From contig CM040128.1 of assembly GCA_022559845.1 (NCBI GenBank), positions 181,730,805-181,794,804 of the forward strand: DNA of 64,000 nucleotides. Reading direction: 5' to 3'. Under the pieces are notes generated by a model. The model saw nothing but the letters and a program-made list of their open reading frames with translations. It did not search any database and was not told the origin of the DNA. Source of the DNA: Amorphophallus konjac. Lineage: Eukaryota > Streptophyta > Magnoliopsida > Alismatales > Araceae. Positions within the stretch are counted from its first letter, which is position 1. Each line of letters begins with the position of its first letter. The translations under genes and the position numbers were made by a program. Below, piece after piece: positions 45,368 to 54,944 of the stretch.

Positions 45368-45663
45368 GCCGCTTCATCCTCAAGAATATCATTTCGCGGT
45401 TCGGAGTGCCAAGTGATATCGTCACAGACAACAAGCCTCAATTTGTGTCTCAAGAACTTCAGGACCTCTGTAAGAAATTTAATATTTCATTGCATCATTC
45501 ATCACCATACTACCCTCAAGGCAACGGCCAAGCTGAGGCCACAAACAAAACACTTCTTAAAATTATTAAGAAAACATGTGAGTCACAAATTTGCTGATTG
45601 AGCTGACAAATTAATAGAGGCTCTATGGGCATATCGTACCTCCGTCCGTAGTCCCACGGGGTA
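45368..45663 (+). pseudogene. Ty3/Gypsy integrase core fragment
   Basis: The plus strand reads RFILKNIISRFGVPSDIVTD, with the catalytic Asp in V-T-D-N, then PYYPQGNGQAEATNKTLL with the catalytic Glu, and in another frame EALWAYRTSVRSPTG. This is about 100 residues of a Tat-like integrase core, starting abruptly at the Tat LTR end and stopping at 45663. It is not part of the 26-kb element, since it is on the other strand and differs in sequence. The missing N-terminal part is not found on the other side of that element. Confidence 0.85.
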
Positions 45664-45842
45664 GTGAGGTACATGTATTGGTTATGTTCTATTAGGTCGA
45701 TGCACATGTATTGGTTATGTTCTATCAGGTCGATGCACATGTAATGTATGTTCTATCAGGTCGATGCATAATCATGTGTTAGACAGTTATGCCGATGCTA
45801 CGGTACAAGTTGCTCTTGTGTCTGCATTATCAGGTCGATGCG
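45664..45842 (+). repeat. GGTCGATGC motif array, left part
   Basis: ATCAGGTCGATGCACATGTA-like units recur five times, with TATTGGTTATGTTCTATC spacers. The array continues at 54562 beyond the inserted TR-GAG element. It resembles a Copia U3 motif array. Confidence 0.7.
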
Positions 45843-48800
45843 TGTAACACCCGGTAATTTTGGAATAGGAATAAAATATATACATAAGTATATAATGTTT
45901 AATGATTAAAGTTTATTTAAATAAATACTTGGTCAAGTGATATTCCTAAGGGGTTGCTCAGATCGAACCTGCCTCTGATACATAGGACAAGGACTAATAA
46001 AAGTTAAAGAACTTATGAGCAATAAAATCTCTAAATGGAAGATTACTAAGATCTCAATGTATGTGCGAACTAGCCACACCAAATCAATGAGGTATAGAAC
46101 CTTAGAGGGAAAATTATGATAGTCTTAAGAACCTTATTTATGCATATACGGAAATACATGCAAATTATTAAAAGATATAAGTCATATGTGTAAGGTTTAA
46201 CAAATAAGCAAATAAGACTTCCAAACAAAGCAAACTTGTGTAAAAAGGACCAAATAGAAATAACTAGTTATAAATAAAATTATTAGGCCTTGATAAACGA
46301 TTAACAATTAACCTTAAAAACATTTAAGTTAATGCTAAGCTCCATTGGCCCAAACTCAACCCAAGCAATTAATGGCTTTTTAACACGTTTTATTATCTTC
46401 TCCCATATAGGCAATATATATATATATACATAAGCACATAACATAAACCTGTATATATGTATATATACCTAGAAATAGAAGGAAAGTATATATTATATAC
46501 GAATGAACAAATAAAAGAGTGAAATGGAAATAACGCCTCGGATAAAGGCGCTATTTAAATTATAAACGCCTCTAGTTAAGGCGTGACTCAAGAAGTGACT
46601 CCCCCTCACCATTACGGCGCTTCAAATTCCAACGTCAAAAATGGAAAAGGTCCAAGAAACGCCCCTATCTTGGGTCGTGTTTTAAACAAAGGAACGCCCT
46701 AAACAAAAGGCGCTTTCTTAAGAAACGACCTGAACCAGGTCGTCAATTCAGGAATCGACGCCCTGCCTAGGTCGTTAATTCCATTCGAGTTCCGTTCGAC
46801 ACGGGAGCTTATCCAGGGTAATGGATAAGTATTAGAAAGAGTTAAAGGGTGGTAAGGACTCTATCAAGGAAGTATTACTTCCACACAATCACTAACCCTA
46901 ATAGGATTTCCCAAAATCCTATAAAGACTCTTGACAGCCGAACCCCTAAACCTATTTGGACGACCTACTGTTGCTACGGTGCGTGAAGAACGCCAAGTTC
47001 TTCTTATTACGTTTTCTGCTTCGGTTACATGAAGAACTAATGGTTCTTCACCCTCTTTTCTTCTTACAGGTTTGAAGAAGCCTGGACTTCGTGAAGAACA
47101 AGGGTAAGTTCTTCTATCTTCCATCTTCAGGCCAAGCATTATGAAGAAATTACTAATATCTCTTCATATTCCCTCTGTAGGAAAGCTCTAGTGATCTACC
47201 GAAGAACAAAGGTTCTTCGTCAGAACGAACTCCATCCTCCGTCAACATAAGAAGTTCTGCCTGCTGCTGTTTGCTGCTGTTAGAAGCTTCAGAGTCTAGT
47301 ATTCTCATCCAGTTCTTCACGTTTCTCCATCAGATAATCCTCATAAGGTAGGTTTTCTCAAGTCACTATAGCCCAAATAAATAATTTAAGATATATGTAT
47401 ATTAGCATGACATGCATACGGTTTTATTATAGTTTTAATGGATTTTTCTGCAATATTTTGAAAGAGACGCCCCTGTCAAGGGTGCTATTTTACAAGACAC
47501 GACCTGACCAGGTCGTTAAATTCTAGATTTGACACCCCTGAACACAGGCGTTAATTCCATGAAATTACCTGAAATTAATAATCGTTCACGGTTTAAAAAT
47601 TCATTTTAATGGAATATCAAAACTAATATACTGCATGACTCTACCTGTGAATTCCTGCCAATTTTCCTGTCATGATGATATGATTGTTATCCTGAAATTT
47701 ATTTCTTCCTGTTCATGATAATTCTGAAATTTCTTGAATTCACGGCCTAGACAAGGTCGTTTCCATGTGTTAACGCCCCATCACAGGGCGTGAATTGAAA
47801 AGTAACGCCCCTTCATAGGGCGCGTTTCTATTAAAAGACCCGGAACAATATATTTCTGTAAAAATAAGAATTTAATGATTAACGCCCTGCCAAGGGCGCG
47901 TTTTTGATAATTTTATGAAAATAAATATGTTCTGTAAAATATTGTAATAAAAAGACGCCTGCTACTGTAGTCGTCTCATTGCAGAGAACGCCCCTGTCCA
48001 GGATGCGTTTTAGATAAATTTCTGAATTATTGAAAATTCTGCCAAAATGGAAACTTATGTAAACGCCCTTTGTTAGGCGGTTAATTACCTGAGAAACGAC
48101 TTTACCTAAGTCGTTATTTTCTATAAACTGGTATTTTTATCCTGATTCTATTAACCGATGGTTTCATATGTTATATAATATATATATCGGCACTATTCTC
48201 CATTCCGTGAGTATAGTCCCCACGTTTCACGATTGTTTTATCGATCACCCTCAATTCTCATTGACATACAAGCTCTCCATTGGACATTCCGTTCCTTTGG
48301 ACTAGCGAGTTAGTCATAGAGACCTCCGTAAGACTCCTCGTAGCCTTGGATTCCCTCAAGGCCCGACTGAGCTGGTTGTACCCTAAAACCCATTACACCA
48401 TTGATGCCATGTCACTCTAAAGAAACATGTATACCGGCCCTTAAGATTATACAAAGAGTATATCATAAGAAATCTTAATGGATGATGATATCATGCCATA
48501 TCATGTCATTCTTGTAAATCTCAATTCTATGATAAGAATGAGGGTATCTTACCTTTGATATACTGTTCATGTGGACTTCAATTCTATATAAAGAATGTCC
48601 CATATTGATTTATCATGGTACCCAAGTTAAGGGAACCATATTCTACCTAGTTTTATCGATATCGTGATTATACCGTTATTATCGCCATTCTATGTCCTTT
48701 GTCATATTTTTTGGACTCCATTCTGTCAAAGTTGTCATACATGTCTACAAGCTTGATTATTGAAATTCAAAAATTGGCTATATATATATAAGAGTGGATG

Positions 48801-49657
48801 TCAAAAACACATGATAAATGCCTGCGCATATAGGGCCCGATCTGGTCCTAGGTGGAGCACCCGAAAGTACTTGTGCCCATGGGAGTTAAAATAATAAGGT
48901 ATCTGGCATTATACCGAGTACTTTACTTTCTAGATTAGACATTTCACATAAATCTTGTACTTGATCGCACTTGACTTGACTTGAATGCGTGGCCCAAAAA
49001 AGGGTAATTTACCTGCTTGCTACACGATAGCAAAGTTCTTGACATGACTTGTTAAATGTACTTGCTTGAATATCTCAAATGTCTTGTTATCTTATTGAAA
49101 GTTCATGATTTTGTCCATCTTAATTCCTTGATATTACATTTTCTCTATCTTGTCGTTTTATGCGAGCATGCATAGCTTCATTGCATTCATGAAAGATGTA
49201 ATTACTTAAACCCCTTGCTAGTACTTGAGATATAATTTCCTACTGAGCGTTCGCTCACTCCCGTTTTATTCCAACCTTTTCAGGTAAGCAGGTAGCTAGC
49301 AAGACCGAGACCCACACGGGCGGGACAAGTGTGCAAGCGAGCTTTGGAAACTAGTGAACCCGAGTCTTTTATCTTTCTTGAGTCTAGATAGTATTATCTA
49401 GCTAAGTCAGCTTGGCGTCTCTTATTCAGTTATTTTGTCTAACGTCCATTAGTATGTCGTTATCTTCCTTTCCATTGTGTTGAAGTCTCCAAGATGGACA
49501 ACAAGTTCTTGTAAGAGATTCATATTAGAAATGAAATTTCTATCGTTGTTCGAAATTATCTTGGTCTTATGCGATTGCTCTTGATCATTCACGACTGTTT
49601 AACTGCCACGTTCCGAGCAAGTGACACATTCCGCTGCTATCGGCCCGGGGCGTGACA
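45843..49657 (+). repeat. 5' LTR of the TR-GAG-type element (3815 bp)
   Basis: Starts TGTAACACCCGGTAATTTTG, ends CGGCCCGGGGCGTGACA. A TATATATATATAC run at about 46419 is a candidate TATA box. It contains more than a dozen ACGCC/ACGACC dyad cassettes (46530-46770, 47460-48120). An apparent open frame at 46864-47139 is not supported. Confidence 0.92.
46530..48120. repeat. Array of ACGCC..GGCGT and ACGACC..GGTCGT dyads in the LTR
   Basis: Examples: ACGCCTCTAGTTAAGGCGT (about 46564), ACGACCTGAACCAGGTCGT (about 46724), ACGACCTGACCAGGTCGT (about 47500), AACGCCCCATCACAGGGCGT (about 47772), ACGCCCCTTCATAGGGCG (about 47803), ACGACTTTACCTAAGTCGT (about 48094). Each is an 18-22-nt near-palindrome separated by AT-rich spacer; the pattern repeats in the 3' LTR (51448-53020). 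Confidence 0.8.
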
Positions 49658-49661
49658 GAGG

Positions 49662-49673
49662 TGGTATCAGAGC
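49662..49673 (+). promoter_or_regulatory. Primer-binding site, tRNA-iMet
   Basis: TGGTATCAGAGC starts 4 bp after the LTR end (GTGACA-GAGG), an exact match to the plant initiator tRNA-Met complement. Confidence 0.92.
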
Positions 49674-49787
49674 ATCGGCTTTCCTATCCTCCAGTTATTA
49701 AACCATATCAGAGCATCGGCTTTCCTATCCTCCAGTTATTAAACCATATCAGCGCATCGGCTTTCCTATCCTCCAGTTGTTATATCC
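49665..49787 (+). repeat. Three tandem 41-bp copies beginning inside the PBS
   Basis: Units start at 49665, 49706 and 49747 with TATCAGAGC (third: TATCAGCGC) followed by ATCGGCTTTCCTATCCTCC. Looser copies (TATTAGAGCTTCAGC, TATCATGGCTTTGG) continue to about 49920. Confidence 0.85.
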
Positions 49788-50174
49788 TCTGGTTATTAAG
49801 TCCCAAGGATAGGTCATCCTTATCAACCATATTAGAGCTTCAGCTTTTACATCCTCAAGTTATTAGGTTTCAGTGATAGGTCAGATTTCCTTGTTAGTCA
49901 TATCATGGCTTTGGTTGTCGCAATCGTTAAGTTTCCGTGATAGGTCCGGTATCCCGGTCGGTCATGTTTGGATTCAACTTTCAAAATCCTTAGATTGTTA
50001 AGTCCAGGTTAGAGGTCGAGTATCCTTGTCAGTCATCCTATAGGAATTCCGTGAGAGATGGGTAGAACTTGGGTTAAAGTTATAAAAGAAAGATAAAGTA
50101 TTTACATTTCATTAACACTAAATCTTGAGTAAATAAATTATCTCCCCAATCATCCTTGCAGGAACCTAGAAAAA

Positions 50175-50636
50175 ATGGAAGCCTCTAAGCCGAGCCTTGT
50201 TCATGAAATGATCTTGGTGGATGTCCAAGTTTACGCGAGCCTTGTCAGGAGAGTTCAAGAACTAGAGAAAGTAGTGGAAGAAAAAGAAAGAGTTGAAGGG
50301 AAAGATCAAACAAATAACTCCGAAAGTTTTGCCGTTACCAAGAAAAGAATAAATGAGGAAGATATTTCACAAAGGTGTAAGAAATGCCAGAAATGTAAGA
50401 AGTGTAATAAGTGTAATAAGAGGGAAACTTCGGCGGATCGCCCGCAAGATAAGTGTAAATCTTGTGGAAGATATGGTCACAAAATGAAGGAGTGTTGGTG
50501 GAGTTCGGGAGCATGTCTGCGTTGCGGGAAGTTAGAGCACAAGATAGCGGAATGCCCTAAGAAGCCTCCAAAAGGAGTTCAAGATTTAACCAAACTTGCC
50601 AAAGGGAAAGATGCGGAAGGTATCCCTCAACCGTAA
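50175..50636 (+). CDS. Gag-like double zinc-knuckle protein of the TR-GAG element
   Basis: 153 aa from ATG 50175 (AAAAATGGAAGC context). Residues 15-50 are a charged coiled-coil stretch (LVRRVQELEKVVEEKERVEG). Residues 70-90 are a Lys/Cys-rich basic run (RCKKCQKCKKCNKCNK). Two CCHC knuckles follow: CKSCGRYGHKMKEC and CLRCGKLEHKIAEC, both C-x2-C-x4-H-x4-C. CCHC knuckles are the nucleocapsid part of Gag and bind element RNA. No capsid domain is visible, so it is much shorter than a normal Gag (300-500 aa). It is the only gene in the element and is intact, between PBS and PPT. It may have a packaging role with a partner element's proteins; a host zinc-knuckle origin is possible. Confidence 0.8.
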   Translation: MEASKPSLVHEMILVDVQVYASLVRRVQELEKVVEEKERVEGKDQTNNSESFAVTKKRINEEDISQRCKKCQKCKKCNKCNKRETSADRPQDKCKSCGRYGHKMKECWWSSGACLRCGKLEHKIAECPKKPPKGVQDLTKLAKGKDAEGIPQP

Positions 50637-50746
50637 TCCTAAACTAGCCCTTTTTCATTCTGAAGATGTCTTCTGCTCGTAATAAGTTATAGCTAGTTCT
50701 CTATTAGGAATGGAAGTTCATGTGAATTTGGGGACCAAATTCTTTT

Positions 50747-50759
50747 AAGTGGGGGAGGG
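50747..50759 (+). promoter_or_regulatory. Polypurine tract of the TR-GAG-type element
   Basis: AAGTGGGGGAGGG directly precedes the 3' LTR start TGTAACGCCC. Confidence 0.88.
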
Positions 50760-53700
50760 TGTAACGCCCGGTAATTTTGGAATAGGAATAAAATATATAC
50801 ATAAGTATATAATGTTTAATGATTAAAGTTTATTCAAATAAATACTTGGTCAAGTGATATTCCTAAGGGATTGCTCAGATCGAACCTGCCTCTGATACCT
50901 AGGACAAGGACTAATAAAAGTTAAAGAACTTATGAGCAATAAAATCTCTAAATGGAAGATTACTAAGATCTCAATGTATGTGCAAACTAGCCACACCAAA
51001 TCAATGAGGTATAGAACCTTAGAGGGAAAATTATGATAGTCTTAAGAACCTTATTTATGCATATACGGAAATACATGCAAATTATTAAAAGATATAAGTC
51101 GTATGTGTAAGGTTTAACAAATAAGCAAATAAGACTTCCAAACAAAGCAAACTTGTGTAAAAAGGACCAAATAGAAATAACTAGTTATAAATAAAATTAT
51201 TAGGCCTTGATAAAGGATTAACAATTAACCTTAAAAACATTTAAGTTAATGCTAAGCTCCATTGGCCCAAACTCAACCCAAGCAATTAATGGGCTTTTTA
51301 ACACGTTTTATTATCTTCTCCCATATAGGCAATATATATAATATACATAAGTACATAACATAAACCTGTATATATGTATATATACCTAGAAATAAAAGAA
51401 AAGTATATATTATATACGAATGAACAAATAAAAGAGTGAAATGGAAATAACGCCTCGGATAAAGGCGCTATTTAAATTATAAACGCCTCTAGTTAAGGCG
51501 TGACTCAAGAAGTGATGCCCTCACCATACGGCGTCAAATTCCAACGTCAAAAACGGTAAGGCCAAGAAACACCCCTATCTTGGGCGTGTTTTAAACAAAG
51601 GAACGTCCTAACAAAAGGCGCTTCTTAAGAAACGACCTGAACCAGGTCGTCAATTCAGGAATCGACCCCCTGACCTAGGTCATTAATTCCATTCGAGTTC
51701 TGTTCGACACGGGAGCTTATCCAGGGTAATGGATAAGTATTAGAAAGAGTTAAAGGGTGGTAAGGACTCTATCAAGGAAGTATTACTTCCACACAATCAC
51801 TAACCCTAATAGGATTTCCCAAAATCCTATAAAGACTCTTGACAGCCGAACCCTAAACCTATTTGGACGACCTATTGTTGCTACGGTGCGTGAAGAACGC
51901 CAGTTCTTCTTATTACGTTTTCTGCTTCGGTTACATGAAGAACTAATGGTTCTTCACCCTCTTTTCTTCTTACAGGTTGAAGAAGCTTGGACTTCATGAA
52001 GAACAAGGGTAAGTTCTTCTATCTTCCATCTTCAGCCAAGCATTATGAAGAAATTACTAATATCTCTTCATATTCCTCTGTAGGAATGCTCTAGTGATCT
52101 ACCGAAGAACAAAGGTTCTTCGTCAGAACGACTCCATCCTCCGTCAACATAAGAAGTTCTGCCTGCTGCTGTTTACTGCTGTTAGAAGCTTCAGAGTCTA
52201 GTATTCTCATCCAGTTCTTCACGTTTCTCCATCAGATAATTCTCATAAGGTAGGTTTTCTCAAGTCACTGTAGCCCAAATAAAATAATTTAAGATATATG
52301 TATATTAGCATGACATGCATACGGTTTATTATAGTTTTAATGCGTTTTTCTGTAATATTTTGAAGAGACGCCCCTGTCAAGGGTGCTATTTTACAAGACA
52401 CGACCCTGACCAGGTCGTTACATTCTAGATTTGACGCCCTGAACACAGGCGTTAATTCCATGAAATTACCTGAAATTAATAATCCGTTCATGGTTTAAAA
52501 ATTCATTTTTATGGAATATCAAAACTAATATACTGCATGACTCTACCTGTGAATTCCTGCCAATTTTCCTGTCATGATGATATGATTGTTATCCTGAAAT
52601 TTATTTCTTCCTGTTCATGATAATTTCTGAAATTTCTTGAATTCACGGCCTAGACAAGGTCGTTTTCCATGTGTTAACGCCCCATCACAGGGCGTGAATT
52701 GAAAAGTAACGCCCCTTCATAGGGCACGTTTCTGTTAAAAGCCCGAACAATATATTCTGTAAAAATAAGAATTTAATGATTAACGCCCCTGCCAAGGGCG
52801 CGTTTTTGATAATTTATGAAAATAAATATGTTCTGTAAAATATTGTAAATAAAAAGACGCCTGCTACTGTAGTCGTCTCATTGCAGAGAAACGCCCCTGT
52901 CCAGGACGCGTTTTAGATAAATTTCTGAATTATTGAAAATTCTGCCAAAATGGAAACATATGTAAACGCCCTTCTGTTAGGCGTTAATTACTTGAGAAAC
53001 GACTTTACCTAAGTCGTTATTTTCTGTAAACTGATATTTTTTATCCTGATTCTGTTAACCGATGGTTTCATATGTTATATAATTATATATCGGCACTATT
53101 CTCCATTCTGTGAGTATAGTCCCACGTTTCACGATTGTTTTATCGATCACACTCAATTCTCATTGACATACAAGCTCTCCATTGGACATTCCGTTCCTTT
53201 GGACTAGTGAGTTAGTCATAGAGACCTCCGTAAGACTCCTCGTAGCCTTGGATTCCCTCAAGGCCGACTAAGCTGGTTGTACCCTAAAACCCATTACACC
53301 ATTGATGCCATGTCACTCTAAAGAAACATGGTATACCGGCCCTTATGATTATACAAAGAGTATATCATAAGAAATTCTTAATGGGATGATGATATCATGC
53401 CATATCATGTCATTCTTGTAAACCTCAATTCTATGATAAGAATGAGGGTATCTTACCTTTGATATACTGTTCATGTGGACTTCAAATCTATATAAAGAAT
53501 GTCCATATTGATTTGTCATGGTACCCAAGTTAAGGGAACCATATTCTACCTAGTTTTATCGATATCGTGATTATACCGTTATTATCGCCATTCTATGTCC
53601 TTTGTCATATTTTTGGACTCCATTCTGTCAAAGTTGTCATACATGTCTACAAGCTTGATTATTGAAATTCAAAAATTGGCTATATATATAAAGAGTGGAT

Positions 53701-54561
53701 GTCAAAAACACATGATAAATGCCTGCGCATATAGGGCCCGATATGGTCCTGGGAGGAGCACCCGAAAGTACTTGTGCCCATGGGAGTTAAAATGATAAGG
53801 TATCTGGCATTATACCGAGTACTTTACTTTCTAGATTGGACATTCCACATAAATCTTGTACTTGAATCTTACTTGACTTGACATGAAATGCATGCGTGGC
53901 CCGAAAAAGGGTAATTTACTTGCTTGCTACACGATAGCCAAAGTTCTTGACATGACTTGTTAAATGTACTTGCTTGAATATCTCAAATGTCTTGTTATCT
54001 TATTGAAAGTTCATGATTTGTCCATCTTAATTCCTTGATATTACATTTTCTCTATCTTGTCATTTTATGCGAGCATGCATAGCTTCATTGCATTCATGAA
54101 AGATGTAATTACTTAAACCCCTTGCTAGTACTTGAGATATAATTTCCTACTGAGCGTTCGCTCACTCCGTTTTATTCCAACCTTTTCAGGTAAGCAGGTA
54201 GCTAGCAAGACCGAGACCCACACGGGCGGGACAAGTGTGCAAGCGAGCTTTGGAAACTAGTGAACCCGAGTCTTTTATCTTTCTTGAGTCTGGATAGTAT
54301 TGACTAGCTAAGTCAGCTTGGCGTCTCTTATTCAGTTATTTTGTCTAACGTCCGTTAGTGTCGTTATCTTCCTTTCCATTGTGTTGAAGTCTCCAAGATG
54401 GACAATAAGTTCTTGTAAGAGATTCATATTAGAAATGAAATTTCTATCGTTGTTCGAAATTATCTTGGTCTTATGCGATTGCTCTTGATCATTCACGACT
54501 GTTTAACTGCCACGTTCCGAGCAAGCGACACGTTCCGCTGCTATCGGCCCGGGGCGTGACA
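50760..54561 (+). repeat. 3' LTR of the TR-GAG-type element (3802 bp)
   Basis: Copy of 45843-49657 with scattered 1-2-bp indels, often in C or A runs, and few substitutions. Ends GGGGCGTGACA followed by the target duplication ATGCG. Confidence 0.92.
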
Positions 54562-54790
54562 ATGCGTATATGTTATTTTTTATACTCAGGTCGATGTAGC
54601 CGTACTCGCTTGAGTAATCAGGTCGATGCTAAAGCACAAGTTGTACTAGCTATCACCTCGTCAGGTCTATGAAGCAGTACAAGTCATGCTAGCTATCGCC
54701 TTGTCAGGTCGATGCAACTGTATTGGTCCTAGCTTTACAGGTCGACGCATCTATACATCTATGTGCATCCATCTCATGTTTGTTGAATTC
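54562..54790 (+). repeat. GGTCGATGC motif array, right part
   Basis: Continuation of 45664-45842: CAGGTCGATGTAGC, TCAGGTCGATGCTAAAG, TCAGGTCTATGAAGC, TCAGGTCGATGCAAC, CAGGTCGACGCATC at about 30-60-bp spacing. The first 5 bp are the target duplication. Confidence 0.7.
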
Positions 54791-54944
54791 TAGGTTTTTA
54801 TTGTCACGCCCTGTACTCAATACCGTCGAGGTATTATCCACTTTGGCCTACCGGCCTCACGATTTTGTCCCTTTCTTATAGTGATCGACTCTAGAATGGA
54901 GGACTTTCTAGGAGGTCACCCATCCCAGTACTACTAACCATTAA
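54791..54944. other. Short unassigned spacer before the chromovirus
   Basis: It contains GGTCACCCATCCCAGTACT, a word common in plant repeats, but no termini or coding sequence. The last five bases (ATTAA) may be the left target duplication of the next element. Confidence 0.35.

Larger units (their letters stand above)
45843..54561 (+). mobile_element. Complete TR-GAG-type non-autonomous LTR element (8.7 kb)
   Basis: LTRs 45843-49657 and 50760-54561 (TGTAAC..GTGACA) flank only 1102 bp of interior with a tRNA-iMet PBS, one Gag-like zinc-knuckle gene and a PPT. Perfect 5-bp target duplications ATGCG lie at 45838-45842 and 54562-54566. There is no protease, RT, RNase H or integrase, so it must depend on another element. 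It combines LARD-sized LTRs with the single gag gene of TR-GAG elements. LTRs are near identical with many 1-bp indels, so insertion is recent. Confidence 0.92.

Noticed and set aside
46864..47139. 91-aa minus-strand frame in the TR-GAG LTR
   Set aside because: Interrupted in the second LTR copy by small indels and lacks any motif.
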